A DNA stretch of 64,000 bases, from assembly GCA_001577635.1 (NCBI GenBank), contig LSBP01000010.1, forward strand, positions 104,767 through 168,766, read 5' to 3'. The notes beneath the pieces were generated by a model. The model was given only the letters and a program-made list of their open reading frames with translations, did not search any database and was not told the origin of the DNA. Numbering within the stretch: position 1 is the stretch's first letter; each line of letters opens with the position of its first letter. The translations under genes were made by a program, and so were the position numbers. This DNA comes from Halomonadaceae bacterium T82-2. GTDB taxonomy: Bacteria > Pseudomonadota > Gammaproteobacteria > Pseudomonadales > Halomonadaceae. This document shows, piece after piece, positions 1-9,774 of this stretch.

Positions 1-95
1 GAAACACCGACTCGCCGGGCGAGGGCGGCCTTGCTCAGGTTTGCCTTCAGTCTCAGCGCTTTTATTCGGGAACCCAACGCATCCATCGATTGCAT
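1..95 (-). CDS. XRE-family helix-turn-helix regulator (N-terminus only, cut by window edge)
   Basis: The minus strand reads from an ATG at 95 (or a second in-frame ATG at 86) into MDALGSRIKALRLKANLSKA followed by ALARRVGVS, the start of a Cro/CI-type HTH_3 DNA-binding domain. The rest of the gene lies left of the window. A GGCGAG purine stretch sits 9 nt before the second ATG, so 86 may be the true start. The family represses or activates neighbouring promoters, but the target cannot be named here. The call rests on about 30 residues. Confidence 0.6.
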   Translation of the reverse strand, partial: MQSMDALGSRIKALRLKANLSKAALARRVGV

Positions 96-661
96 CTCGC
101 CGTAACGTGAACGCCTAGCATAGCCAGTCGCCACCGAAGTATGTTTCGGGTTGATAAAGCTCACTTTGTTGAGGAATTACCGGATGCTGCGGGCGATAAC
201 TTCCGTAAAAAAGTGTGATTTTACGTCATCCATTTATGCGGGAATTCGGTGCCAGGTGTGCGGCGAGGGGCCCGTATTCAGGCAAACTGAAAGAGGGCGT
301 CGGCGTGACTTGGGCGAACGTTACCGGATGGGCCATGTCGCTGGACAACGATGACTCCGTTATACCCCTGCCACCGGCGGGGTGGGTAGTGTGGGTAAAT
401 GGCGACACTTGCAACCGGGAGGGGCGCACAAAGAAAAATGCGCCGAGTGCTCGGTCGAGCAGACTCTGGCGCACAAGAGATGATGCACTGAAGGCTCCGT
501 CGACGCCGCGGCGGGCGAGGACAGTGCTTCAACGGGGATGCCGTCGAAGTGCTGGCAGTATAGGCAGTCGTACTTTGCGGAATAAGTGGGTACAATTGAA
601 ATCCAGTGTTTCTATTATGGAAACAAAGTCATCTCATTGCGCGACCGCGAGGTACTGTTCC
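96..661. other. Intergenic region upstream of the LysR gene, no gene recognised
   Basis: These 566 bases separate the divergent XRE and LysR genes. The reading frame stays open in phase with LysR from 215, but the peptide has no recognisable domain and no good ribosome-binding site. It looks like chance openness in GC-rich DNA. The part near 110-240 is less GC-rich and probably holds the XRE promoter. No convincing promoter hexamers, repeats or RNA structures were seen. Confidence 0.4.
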
Positions 662-1558
662 TTGGCCACGCTGGATGCACTCAAGGTCTTTGTCGAAGTC
701 GTGCGCGCCGGCAGCTTCACCGCCGCGGCGCGCCGGCTGGGGATTTCCAAGTCGCTCGCTTCCAAGCGTATTGCCGCGCTGGAGGAGGAGCTGGGCGTCA
801 GCCTGTTGAACCGATCCACTCGTTCGCTGCACCTGACCGAGGCGGGGCAGATCTATTACGAGCACGGGCTGCGGATTCGCGAGGAGCTGGCGGCTGCCGA
901 GGCGCAGGTGCAGTCGGTGACGGCGCGGCCCCGCGGCCAGCTCAAGGTCAGCGCGCAGGTGAGCTTCGGCTTCATGTATCTGGCCCCGCCGACCACCGCC
1001 TTCATGCGTCGCTATCCGGATGTGGCGGTAGAGATCCTGCTCGAGGACCAGCGTTTCGAGCCGATCGACGATTCCGTGGACCTGGCGATCCGCATGGGCC
1101 CCTTGCCGGCGTCGAGTCTGGTGTCGCGCCCGCTCTGCAAGGTGGTCTACGGTCTTTATGCGGCGCCCGACTATCTGGCCCGGGCGGAGCGTCCGCAGCA
1201 TCCCCGGGACATCGAGTCCCACGACAGCGTCTTTTACGGCAACTACGACCTGGGCGCCCACTGGCGCTTTTCGCTCAACGGTCAGCCGCTGGACATCGAG
1301 CCCAGCTCTCGACTGGTGATCAATAACCTGCTGGGCGTGGTCGAGGCGGCCAAGGCGGGCTTCGGGCTGGCCTACCTGCCGACCTTCGCCGCCCAGTCCG
1401 CCGTGGCCGAGGGGGAACTGGTGCCGCTGCTGCAGCCCTACTGGAATGAGCACGGCAGCATGCTGGTGCTGTTCCGCTCCCGCAAGTACCTGCCGGACAA
1501 GACACGTGCCTACCTGGATTTCATTACCGACTGGTTCCGCGAGCGTCTGGTCCTGTAG
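662..1558 (+). CDS. LysR-family transcriptional regulator
   Basis: This is a 298-aa LysR-type regulator, normal for the family. The winged HTH starts at once (LDALKVFVEVVRAGSFTAAA, then RRLGISKSLASKRIAALEEELGV), followed by the effector-binding domain from about residue 90 to the end. I chose the TTG at 662 because GAGG lies 9 nt upstream and it puts the HTH 4 residues from the N-terminus, as is usual. An in-frame ATG at 617 has no ribosome-binding site. It is convergent with the SDR gene, so that gene is not the classical divergent target. Effector and regulon are unknown. Confidence 0.88.
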   Translation: MATLDALKVFVEVVRAGSFTAAARRLGISKSLASKRIAALEEELGVSLLNRSTRSLHLTEAGQIYYEHGLRIREELAAAEAQVQSVTARPRGQLKVSAQVSFGFMYLAPPTTAFMRRYPDVAVEILLEDQRFEPIDDSVDLAIRMGPLPASSLVSRPLCKVVYGLYAAPDYLARAERPQHPRDIESHDSVFYGNYDLGAHWRFSLNGQPLDIEPSSRLVINNLLGVVEAAKAGFGLAYLPTFAAQSAVAEGELVPLLQPYWNEHGSMLVLFRSRKYLPDKTRAYLDFITDWFRERLVL

Positions 1559-1562
1559 TCGT

Positions 1563-2303
1563 CTACCAGGCGATGGGCTCGCCGGCCCAGTCCCAGAAGG
1601 TGCCGGTCTCCTCCGGGCGACGTGCGTTCATGACGGCGAACAGGCGCTCGGCGACGAAGGCGGGCGTGAACAGCTTGCCCTCGGGCACGCGGGACTGGAA
1701 GGGGCGCGACAGTGCGGTGTCGGTCGTGCCAGGGTGAAGGCAGAGCACGATGGAGCGCCGGTTGTAACGGGCCAGCTCGATGGCGGCGGTACGCATCAGC
1801 ATGTTGTGGGCGGCCTTGCTGGCCCGGTAGCCGTACCAGCCGCCGAGCCGGTTGTCGTCGATCGACCCGACCCGTGCCGACAGGCTGGCAATAATCACCG
1901 GATGGCGCCCCTTGAGTGACGCATGCAGTGCCTGGATCAGCAGGGCCGGCGTTGTGGCGTTCACCTGGAACAGGTGCGCCAGCGTGTCGGCGTCCAGCTC
2001 CTCGAGGCGCTTTTCCGGCCGCAGGCCCCGGGGGGTGTCGTGCAGCAGGCCGATGGCGTTGAACAGCAGGTGTACCGGGGCGCCGTCCAGGCGAGCGGTG
2101 AGCGCTTTGCGGCCCGCCTGGCTGGAAAGATCCGCTGTCAGGCTCTCCAGACGGGGATCCGGGTGCTCGATGGGGCGACGAGACACGGCCAGCACTCGGC
2201 CCGGGCGATCGCTGGCCAGCAGGTGGTCCAGCACGGCGCGACCGATACCGCCGCCGGCACCGGTTACCACGGCGGTAAAGTCACTCGGCAAGGCTTCCAG
2301 CAT
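1563..2303 (-). CDS. SDR-family NAD(P)-dependent oxidoreductase, CsgA/C-factor-like
   Basis: This 246-aa short-chain dehydrogenase has the cofactor loop TGAGGGIG near residue 14, an NAIG motif after beta-4, and a catalytic Tyr-Lys pair in YGYRASKAAHNML. It resembles the C-factor (CsgA)-like subgroup. The substrate is not predictable. The start at 2303 is preceded by AGGAG at 6 nt. Its 5' end lies just upstream of gltX, so the two genes are divergent with about 110 bp between them. No sign of transfer or damage. Confidence 0.85.
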   Translation of the reverse strand: MLEALPSDFTAVVTGAGGGIGRAVLDHLLASDRPGRVLAVSRRPIEHPDPRLESLTADLSSQAGRKALTARLDGAPVHLLFNAIGLLHDTPRGLRPEKRLEELDADTLAHLFQVNATTPALLIQALHASLKGRHPVIIASLSARVGSIDDNRLGGWYGYRASKAAHNMLMRTAAIELARYNRRSIVLCLHPGTTDTALSRPFQSRVPEGKLFTPAFVAERLFAVMNARRPEETGTFWDWAGEPIAW

Positions 2304-2353
2304 GAGCGTCTCCTGAGCAAGGGGAGGGAACGAGCGGGAGCATCGGCTATCGG

Positions 2354-2382
2354 CTGATGATGGCGCCTCGGGTGCGTATAAT
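2354..2382 (+). promoter_or_regulatory. Candidate sigma-70 promoter of gltX
   Basis: A perfect TATAAT at 2377-2382 lies 17 bp downstream of a weak -35 (CTGATG, 2354-2359). Transcription would start near 2389, leaving a leader of about 27 nt before the gltX ATG. The -35 matches only 3 of 6 consensus bases, so this is a prediction from the -10 and spacing. Confidence 0.5.
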
Positions 2383-2415
2383 GCCGCCCATCCTGCAAGC
2401 CAATGGACGCACGTC

Positions 2416-3897
2416 ATGACTACTGTTCGTACCCGTATCGCGCCGTCACCGACCGGTGACCCGCATGTGGGCACCGCCTACATCGCGCTGTTCAATCTCT
2501 GTTTCGCTCGCCAGCACGGCGGTCAGTTCATTCTGCGCATCGAGGATACCGATCGCCAGCGCTCCACGGCTGAATCCGAACAGATGATCCTCGATTCCCT
2601 GCGCTGGCTGGGGCTCGACTGGGATGAAGGACCGGACGTGGGCGGGCCGCACGGTCCCTATCGTCAGAGCGAGCGCGGTGACATTTACGCCGAGTATGCC
2701 CGTCAGCTGATCGAGGCCGGGCATGCCTTCCGCTGTTACCGCACCAGCGAAGAGCTCGATGAGCTGCGTGAGACGCGCAAGGCTGAAGGGCTCCATCTCG
2801 CGCTCAAGCCGGGGGATCTGGCCCTGTCCGAGGCCGAGCAGCAGCGGCGCGAGGCGGAAGGTTGGCCCTACGTGGTGCGCATGAAGGTGCCGGCGGAAGG
2901 TACCTGTGTCGTCAACGACATGCTGCGCGGCGAGATCGAGGTGGACTGGGCCCAGGTCGATGCCCAGATTCTGCTCAAGTCCGACGGCATGCCGACCTAT
3001 CACCTGGCCAATGTGGTCGACGACCACCTGATGGGCATCACGCATGTGCTGCGTGGCGAGGAATGGATCAATTCGGCCCCCAAGCACAAGCTGCTCTACG
3101 AGTACTTCGGCTGGGAGATGCCGGTGCTGTGTCACATGCCGTTGCTGCGCAACCCCGACAAGTCGAAGCTCTCCAAGCGCAAGAACCCCACCTCGATCAA
3201 CTACTATCGGCGAATGGGGTTCCTGCCGCAGGCGGTGACCAACTACCTCGGCCGCATGGGCTGGTCGATGCCGGACGATCGCGAGAAGTTCACCCTCGAC
3301 GAGATGATGGCGCACTTCGATATCCAGCGCGTGTCGCTGGGTGGTCCGGTCTTCGACCTGCAGAAGCTGACCTGGCTCAACGGGGTCTATATCCGCGAGG
3401 ATCTCGACGACGCGGCGCTGCTGGAGGCGCTGCGCGAGTGGGCCTTCAACGAGCCGTATGTCGGTCAGATCCTGCCGCAGGTACGCCCGCGTATCGAGAC
3501 GCTGTCCGATGTGGCGCCGCTGGCCGGGCATTTCTTTGCCGGGGTGGTGCACCTCGACGAGCAGAGCTTTGCCGACGTCAAGCTCGAACGTGAAACCCTG
3601 CTCAAGCTGCTGCAGTTCCTGGTCTGGCGTCTGGAAGGGGTGACCCGCTGGGAAAAGGAAAGCCTGCTGGCCGAGGTCAAGTCGCTCAGTGCCGCCTTCG
3701 ACCTGAAGATGAAGGCCTTCCTGGCGCCGGTGTTCATCGCCATTACCGGTTCGGCGACCTCGACCTCGGTAATGGACGCCATGGCGATTCTCGGCTCCGA
3801 CATGACCCGGGCACGTCTGCGCCATGCCATCACCGTGCTGGGCGGTGTGTCCAAGAAGCAGGCCAAGCGCTTCGAGAAGGAGTATCGGGACCTGTAG
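2416..3897 (+). CDS. gltX: Glutamate--tRNA ligase (GluRS)
   Basis: This cytosolic class I aminoacyl-tRNA synthetase charges tRNA-Glu. The 493-aa product shows the HIGH-type signature [12 protein letters not shown] at residues 10-21 and the KMSKS-type signature KLSKR at 251-255, in the full-length architecture of bacterial GluRS. The ATG at 2416 gives the normal N-terminus [13 protein letters not shown]; its ribosome-binding site is weak (GGAC). tRNA-Ala and tRNA-Glu follow 120-240 bp downstream from their own promoter, so enzyme and substrate tRNA are linked. No anomaly seen. Confidence 0.97.
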   Translation: MTTVRTRIAPSPTGDPHVGTAYIALFNLCFARQHGGQFILRIEDTDRQRSTAESEQMILDSLRWLGLDWDEGPDVGGPHGPYRQSERGDIYAEYARQLIEAGHAFRCYRTSEELDELRETRKAEGLHLALKPGDLALSEAEQQRREAEGWPYVVRMKVPAEGTCVVNDMLRGEIEVDWAQVDAQILLKSDGMPTYHLANVVDDHLMGITHVLRGEEWINSAPKHKLLYEYFGWEMPVLCHMPLLRNPDKSKLSKRKNPTSINYYRRMGFLPQAVTNYLGRMGWSMPDDREKFTLDEMMAHFDIQRVSLGGPVFDLQKLTWLNGVYIREDLDDAALLEALREWAFNEPYVGQILPQVRPRIETLSDVAPLAGHFFAGVVHLDEQSFADVKLERETLLKLLQFLVWRLEGVTRWEKESLLAEVKSLSAAFDLKMKAFLAPVFIAITGSATSTSVMDAMAILGSDMTRARLRHAITVLGGVSKKQAKRFEKEYRDL

Positions 3898-3961
3898 TCG
3901 GATGCGGATCCCCGAGGCAGGGGCGCAGACCCCTGCCTTGTTTTCCCGGTGAAATTCGTTG

Positions 3962-3990
3962 TTGACCAAGGCCGCGAGAATCCGTAATAT
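3962..3990 (+). promoter_or_regulatory. Strong sigma-70 promoter of the tRNA-Ala/tRNA-Glu unit
   Basis: TTGACC (3962-3967), a 17-bp spacer and TAATAT (3985-3990) form a near-consensus promoter about 30 bp upstream of tRNA-Ala. It is placed to transcribe both tRNAs. Confidence 0.75.
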
Positions 3991-4020
3991 ACGCCTCGTT
4001 CTCACGGGCAACGCCGATAC

Positions 4021-4096
4021 GGGGCCTTAGCTCAGCTGGGAGAGCGCGACACTGGCAGTGTCGAGGTCACCGGTTCGATCCCGGTAGGCTCCACCA
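4021..4096 (+). tRNA. tRNA-Ala (anticodon GGC)
   Basis: The sequence folds as a complete 76-nt cloverleaf: acceptor GGGGCCT/AGGCTCC, D arm, anticodon stem CGACA/TGTCG with loop CTGGCAG (anticodon GGC), T arm ACCGG-TTCGATC-CCGGT, and an encoded CCA at 4094-4096. The G3:U70 pair, the identity element for alanyl-tRNA synthetase, is present. It decodes GCC/GCU. Confidence 0.97.
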
Positions 4097-4133
4097 AGTT
4101 GCACGTTGTGAACCTGCTTGAAGGCATCTCCGC

Positions 4134-4209
4134 GTCCCATTCGTCTAGTGGTCCAGGACACCGCCCTTTCACGGCGGTAACAGGGGTTCGAACCCCCTAT
4201 GGGACGCCA
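4134..4209 (+). tRNA. tRNA-Glu (anticodon TTC)
   Basis: This is a complete 76-nt cloverleaf with acceptor GTCCCAT/ATGGGAC, anticodon stem CCGCC/GGCGG with loop CTTTCAC (anticodon TTC), T arm AGGGG-TTCGAAC-CCCCT, discriminator G and an encoded CCA at 4207-4209. It follows tRNA-Ala by 37 nt and is probably co-transcribed with it. It is the substrate of the neighbouring gltX product. Confidence 0.97.
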
Positions 4210-4573
4210 CTTCCTCCCTCGCTGTTTCTTGCAATCCAGTCGCTCGTTTTCAGCCGGCCGTTCGATCCGTTCTTCGCCTGGTATCCCGGAATTTTCCGGT
4301 TTCGTCCCGTTTTTCGTATTGACTTTTCCCCACGAATTTTCGATGGCTCGCGGCTTGTGCACAAGTCAGCGCGGCATCCATGTTCTTGACCGCCTCTTTA
4401 TTAAAAATCAATTAAATCAATGGTTTATGCTTGGTTAAAATTTGACCGATTTGTTGCCAGGCCGCTTGTCATGGCGATTCTGCGACCTTTTCGAAAGCTT
4501 ATAAACAGGGTTGTCCACAGAATGTGTGGAAAAGGGGCGGGCAGGCCCGATCCTGCGCGATCGGGCCGTTCGG
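4210..4573. other. AT-rich intergenic region with DnaA-box-like sites and an IHF-consensus site
   Basis: This 364-bp gap lies between convergent units (tRNAs on plus, dehydrogenase on minus), so neither flanking gene needs a promoter here. It is AT-rich against its surroundings, especially 4396-4445. DnaA-box-like 9-mers, each one mismatch from TTATNCACA, occur at 4355-4363 (TTGTGCACA, nearly palindromic), 4499-4507 (TTATAAACA), 4511-4519 (TTGTCCACA) and on minus at 4525-4533 (TTTTCCACA). A perfect match to the IHF consensus WATCAANNNNTTR is at 4415-4427. This recalls chromosomal DnaA-binding loci such as datA or DARS, but no function is shown. Confidence 0.45.
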
Positions 4574-5455
4574 TCAGTCGTGCTGCAGACGCTTGAGCAG
4601 GGCGGACGTGTCCCAGCGGCCGCCGCCCATGGCCTGGACATCGCCATAGAACTGGTCCACCAAGGCTGCCACCGGCAGGCGGGCGCCGAGCTTGCGAGCT
4701 TCTTCCAGGCAGATGCCCAGATCCTTGCGCATCCAGTCGACAGCGAAGCCGTGATCGTACTGATCGGCGATCATGGTCCGGTGGCGGTTTTCCATCTGCC
4801 ATGAGCCGGCGGCCCCCTGGGCGATCACCTCGATGACGCGGTGACTGTCGAGTCCGGCCTTCTCGGCGAAGTGCAGGCCTTCGGCCAGACTCTGCACCAG
4901 CCCGGCGATGCAGATCTGGTTGACCATCTTGGTCATCTGGCCCGCTCCGACGGCGCCCATCAGGGTAACCGCGCGTCCGTAGTGGGCGAGTGCCGGGCGG
5001 GCATGCTGGAAGGCGTGCTCCTCGCCGCCGCACATGATGGTCAGTACGCCGTTCACTGCGCCCTGCTGGCCACCGGATACCGGGGCATCGATGAAGTGGG
5101 CGCCACGTTCGCGGCAGGCGTGATCGAGTTCTTCGGCGAGCTCGGCCGAAGCGGTGGTGTGGTCGACCAGGATGGCGCCGGCCTGCATGCCGGTCAGCGC
5201 TCCTTCGGGGCCGGTGGTGACCTCGCGCACGTCGTCATCGTTGCCGACGCAGACGAGGATCAGGTCGGCACTGTGTGCCGCCTCGGCGGGCGTTTCGTGC
5301 CAACTGCCGCCATGCTCATCGACCCACTGGCGGGCCTTCTCGCTGGTGCGGTTGTAGACGCGCATCTCGATGCCGGCGCGGGCCAGGTGGCCGGCCATGG
5401 GATAGCCCATGACGCCCAGGCCGATAAAGGCGGCGGTTCGGATTGTCTGGCTCAT
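4574..5455 (-). CDS. NAD(P)-dependent beta-hydroxyacid dehydrogenase (3-hydroxyisobutyrate dehydrogenase / tartronate semialdehyde reductase family)
   Basis: The 293-aa product has the family's N-terminal Rossmann signature GLGVMG (residues 12-17), the substrate-binding stretch DAPVSGG (123-129) and the catalytic lysine in GQMTKMVNQ (K176), followed by the all-helical C-terminal domain. Members oxidise 3-hydroxyisobutyrate or reduce tartronate semialdehyde; sequence alone does not choose between them. The gene stands alone, with its promoter facing the gltA terminator. The length is typical and I see no anomaly. Confidence 0.88.
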   Translation of the reverse strand: MSQTIRTAAFIGLGVMGYPMAGHLARAGIEMRVYNRTSEKARQWVDEHGGSWHETPAEAAHSADLILVCVGNDDDVREVTTGPEGALTGMQAGAILVDHTTASAELAEELDHACRERGAHFIDAPVSGGQQGAVNGVLTIMCGGEEHAFQHARPALAHYGRAVTLMGAVGAGQMTKMVNQICIAGLVQSLAEGLHFAEKAGLDSHRVIEVIAQGAAGSWQMENRHRTMIADQYDHGFAVDWMRKDLGICLEEARKLGARLPVAALVDQFYGDVQAMGGGRWDTSALLKRLQHD

Positions 5456-5531
5456 GGAAGGGTACCTCGCAGGGAAGTTGTCTCATGCCGGGACCAGCAT
5501 AGGTGAATGCCGGTCGGCGGGGCCTGACGAG

Positions 5532-5555
5532 AAAGGCCGCCTTGCGGCGGCCTTT
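5532..5555 (-). terminator. Terminator hairpin downstream of gltA
   Basis: AAAGGCCGCC and GGCGGCCTTT form a perfect 10-bp stem around a 4-nt loop, 13 bp past the gltA stop. The minus strand has a short TTTCTC tract after it. Confidence 0.7.
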
Positions 5556-5567
5556 GAGTGGTCCTGC

Positions 5568-6857
<1,290 letters not shown>

Positions 6858-6931
6858 GATGGCCTCCTCTTTATCTCAATACCTAACGTAACTCTTTGTC
6901 TTGCCTGCAAACGGACATCAAAGGTTCGCCC

Positions 6932-6959
6932 ACTATAGAAGCGTCCCGAGTATTGTCAA
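6932..6959 (-). promoter_or_regulatory. Sigma-70 promoter of gltA
   Basis: On the minus strand, TTGACA (6959-6954), a 16-bp spacer and TATAGT (6937-6932) make a near-consensus promoter. The predicted start near 6925 leaves a leader of about 68 nt before gltA. Confidence 0.75.
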
Positions 6960-7050
6960 TTCACCGATGGTGGCCGATGCGGCGATGCAGCAGAGGCTGG
7001 GGCGGCTTCAGAGGCTGGCTCGAGGCCGGTGTCATGCTGCCCGGCAGCAA

Positions 7051-7081
7051 GGTTACCTTGTTACCAAGGGTAACACCAAGG
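7051..7081. promoter_or_regulatory. Candidate operator: clustered GTTACC/GGTAAC half-sites upstream of the sdh promoter
   Basis: Half-sites GGTTACC (7051-7057), GTTACC (7060-7065) and inverted GGTAAC (7069-7074) are clustered, and CCTTG-N4-CAAGG (7056-7069) is a further palindrome in the same stretch. The cluster ends about 22 bp upstream of the sdh -35 hexamer, a position suited to an activator or repressor. The binding protein is unknown. Confidence 0.35.
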
Positions 7082-7102
7082 TCGCAATCCGGCGGTAACG
7101 AT

Positions 7103-7131
7103 TTGTCATGCCAGTGGCCAGTCCCTATAAT
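7103..7131 (+). promoter_or_regulatory. Sigma-70 promoter of the sdhCDAB-sucAB-lpd-sucCD operon
   Basis: TTGTCA (7103-7108), a 17-bp spacer and a perfect TATAAT (7126-7131) form a near-consensus promoter. Transcription would start near 7138, giving a leader of about 130 nt before sdhC. The remainder of the 411-bp gltA-sdhC region shows no gene. Confidence 0.75.
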
Positions 7132-7268
7132 CCTTATCCGCGCGACTGGCGGGAAGCGGTGACTGGTACCACCTGACTTGGCCAACCATCGCTCTTCCTC
7201 AAACCACCGCCCGCTCGACCGAGCCCGATCGGAGTCCTGGAGCGGGCCAAGAGAGTGTGTAGAGAGCC

Positions 7269-7646
7269 GTGAATAGCAAAAGACCCGTAAACCTCGACCT
7301 TTCCACGATAACGTTCCCACTCCCAGCCCTGACCTCCATTGCCCACCGTATCACCGGCGTCATTCTGTTCGTTGGCCTGATCTTCGTCTTCTGGGCACTC
7401 GACGCGTCGCTGTCTTCGCCCGAAGGCTTCGAGGCGGTCCGGGGCGCCCTCGAGCACAACTTCCTGGCCAAGCTCGTGGCCTGGGGGCTGCTCTCGGCAC
7501 TGGCCTACCATTTCGTTGCAGGCATCAAGCACCTGCTGATGGATGCCGGTTACGGTGTCGATCTCGAAAACGCCTATAAGAAGTCGCAAGTCACCGTGGT
7601 GGCGAGCGCCGTTCTCGTGGTACTGGCAGGAGTCTGGGTATGGTAA
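7269..7646 (+). CDS. sdhC: Succinate dehydrogenase cytochrome b556 subunit
   Basis: This 125-aa membrane anchor of complex II has three predicted transmembrane helices (about residues 25-45, 65-85 and 105-124) and the heme-ligand signature with histidines in AYHFVAGIKHLLMD. It binds heme b with SdhD and forms the ubiquinone site. It starts with GTG at 7269 behind a weak AGAGAG ribosome-binding site. It overlaps sdhD by 7 nt, implying translational coupling. First gene of the operon. Confidence 0.95.
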   Translation: MNSKRPVNLDLSTITFPLPALTSIAHRITGVILFVGLIFVFWALDASLSSPEGFEAVRGALEHNFLAKLVAWGLLSALAYHFVAGIKHLLMDAGYGVDLENAYKKSQVTVVASAVLVVLAGVWVW

Positions 7647-7987
7647 CCAACATCACCAATTTCGGTCGCAGTGGCCTGTCGGACTGGCTGATCCAGCGTG
7701 TTTCGGCGGTGGTTCTGGCGCTTTATGCGGTCTTCATGGTCGGCTATCTGCTGTTCCATCCTGACCTGGATTACGCCACCTGGAACGGCCTGTTCGCGCA
7801 GACCTGGATGCGTATCTTCTCCCTGCTGGCCTTCGTCTCGCTGGCGGCCCATGCCTGGATCGGCCTGTGGACCGTGGTCACCGACTACATCAAGCCGACC
7901 GGCATTCGTTTCACCGTCCAAATCGCCATCATCCTCGCCATCTTCATCTTCCTGGTGTGGGGCGTACAAGTCTTGTGGGGAGCCTGA
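7640..7987 (+). CDS. sdhD: Succinate dehydrogenase hydrophobic anchor subunit
   Basis: This 115-aa protein has three transmembrane helices and the motif AHAWIGLWTVVTDYI, which supplies the heme-ligand histidine and the conserved aspartate and tyrosine of the quinone pocket. With SdhC it anchors SdhAB to the inner membrane. The start overlaps sdhC, and sdhA follows after 3 nt. Typical length for the family. Confidence 0.95.
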   Translation: MVTNITNFGRSGLSDWLIQRVSAVVLALYAVFMVGYLLFHPDLDYATWNGLFAQTWMRIFSLLAFVSLAAHAWIGLWTVVTDYIKPTGIRFTVQIAIILAIFIFLVWGVQVLWGA

Positions 7988-7990
7988 TCC

Positions 7991-9763
7991 ATGTCCAATA
8001 TGCGTAGCCTGACGTTCGACGCAATCATCATCGGCGGTGGTGGCTCCGGCCTGCGTGCCGCGCTCGAGCTGGCCAAGTCCGGCAAGAAGACCGCGGTGAT
8101 CACCAAGGTCTTCCCGACCCGTTCGCACACGGTCTCGGCCCAGGGCGGCATCACCTGTGCCATCGCCTCCGCGGATCCCAACGACGACTGGCGCTGGCAC
8201 ATGTACGACACCGTCAAGGGCGGTGACTACATCACCGACCAGGATGCTGCCGAGTACATGTGTTCCGAAGGTCCGAAGGCGGTCTTCGAGCTCGAGCACA
8301 TGGGGCTGCCGTTCTCGCGCTTCGACAACGGCCGCATCTACCAGCGCCCGTTCGGCGGCCAGTCCAAGGAGTTCGGCAAGGGCGGCCAGGCGGCCCGTAC
8401 CTGCGCCGCGGCCGACCGTACCGGTCACGCGCTGCTGCATACGCTGTATCAGAATAACCTGAAGAACAACACCGTGTTCCTCAACGAATGGTACGCGGTG
8501 GATCTGGTCAAGAACGCCAGTGGCGATGTGGTCGGCTGTATCGCCCTGTGCATCGAGACCGGTGAAGTGGTGCACATCAAGTCCAAGGCCACCGTGCTGG
8601 CGACCGGCGGTTCCGGTCGTATCTACGCGTCCACCACCAACGCCCTGATCAACACCGGTGACGGCATCGGCATGGCGCTCCGGGCCGGCTTCTCCGTGCA
8701 GGACATGGAGATGTGGCAGTTCCACCCGACTGGCATCTACGGCGCCGGCGTGCTGGTGACCGAGGGCTGTCGCGGCGAAGGCGGCTACCTGATCAACAAG
8801 GACGGCGAGCGCTTCATGGAGCGCTATGCGCCGAACGCCAAGGACCTGGCCGGTCGTGACGTGGTCGCGCGTTCCATGGTCATGGAGATCCTCGAAGGAC
8901 GTGGCTGCGGCGAGAACGGCGATCACGTGCTGCTCAAGCTCGACCATCTGGGCGAGGACGTCCTCAGCAAGCGCCTGCCGGGTATCGTCGAGCTGGCCAA
9001 GACCTTCGCTCACGTCGACCCGGTCAAGGAGCCGATCCCGGTCGTGCCGACCTGCCACTACATGATGGGCGGTCTGGCGACGAACGTGAACGGCCAGGTC
9101 ATCGTCCAGGACGGCGACGGCAACGATCAGATCGTCAACGGCCTCTTCGCCTGCGGTGAAGCGGCCTGTGTCTCGGTGCACGGTGCCAACCGACTGGGCG
9201 GTAACTCGCTGCTCGACTTGGTGGTGTTCGGTCGCGCCGCCGGCATGTACATCGAAAGCGCGCTGAACGAAGGGGTGGAGTACCTGGACGCGGCCGAATC
9301 CGACGTCGAGCAGGCCCTGTCCCGCCTGAATCGCTGGAACGAGTCGAACGGTGGCGAGTCCGTGCCGGAGCTGCGTGCCGAGCTGCAGGAAACCATGCAG
9401 AAGTCGTTCGGCGTGTTCCGCCAGGAAGACCACATGCAGGAAGGCGTCAAGAAGGTGGCCGAGCTGCGCGAGCGCATCGCCAACGCGCACCTGGGCGACA
9501 AGTCCAACGCCTTCAACACGGCCCGCATCGAGGCGCTCGAGCTCGACAACCTGCTCGAGGTGGCCGAGGCGACCGCCATCTCGGCGCTGGAGCGCAAGGA
9601 GAGCCGCGGTGCGCATTCCCGCTACGACTATCCGGACCGCGACGACGTCAACTGGCTGAAGCACTCCATGTACTTCCCGGTCGAGAAGAAGCTGGGCAAG
9701 CGTGACGTGAACTTCCAGCCCAAGACCCTCGACACCTTCGAGCCGAAAGTCCGGACTTACTAA
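7991..9763 (+). CDS. sdhA: Succinate dehydrogenase flavoprotein subunit
   Basis: The 590-aa catalytic subunit oxidises succinate to fumarate at a covalently bound FAD. It shows the Rossmann loop GGGGSG (residues 15-20), the flavinylated histidine H46 in [11 protein letters not shown], and the active-site region [11 protein letters not shown] through GRDVVARS. The C-terminal helical domain ends in the usual arginine and tyrosine. Length matches the E. coli enzyme. It sits between sdhD and sdhB with short gaps and is clearly co-transcribed. Confidence 0.97.
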   Translation: MSNMRSLTFDAIIIGGGGSGLRAALELAKSGKKTAVITKVFPTRSHTVSAQGGITCAIASADPNDDWRWHMYDTVKGGDYITDQDAAEYMCSEGPKAVFELEHMGLPFSRFDNGRIYQRPFGGQSKEFGKGGQAARTCAAADRTGHALLHTLYQNNLKNNTVFLNEWYAVDLVKNASGDVVGCIALCIETGEVVHIKSKATVLATGGSGRIYASTTNALINTGDGIGMALRAGFSVQDMEMWQFHPTGIYGAGVLVTEGCRGEGGYLINKDGERFMERYAPNAKDLAGRDVVARSMVMEILEGRGCGENGDHVLLKLDHLGEDVLSKRLPGIVELAKTFAHVDPVKEPIPVVPTCHYMMGGLATNVNGQVIVQDGDGNDQIVNGLFACGEAACVSVHGANRLGGNSLLDLVVFGRAAGMYIESALNEGVEYLDAAESDVEQALSRLNRWNESNGGESVPELRAELQETMQKSFGVFRQEDHMQEGVKKVAELRERIANAHLGDKSNAFNTARIEALELDNLLEVAEATAISALERKESRGAHSRYDYPDRDDVNWLKHSMYFPVEKKLGKRDVNFQPKTLDTFEPKVRTY

Positions 9764-9774
9764 GGGGAGCACCG

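Noticed and set aside
215..661. N-terminal extension of the LysR protein to 447 aa
   Set aside because: No homology-like pattern, no ribosome-binding site, and LysR proteins start at the HTH.
2446..4011. 521-codon open frame antisense to gltX
   Set aside because: Shadow of a high-GC coding gene; the plus strand is a full GluRS and the antisense peptide has no recognisable domain and a His/Gln-rich shadow composition.
4210..4573. Replication origin (oriC)
   Set aside because: DnaA boxes are present, but no dnaA, dnaN, gidA or similar origin-linked gene is nearby; a secondary DnaA-binding locus is the stronger idea.
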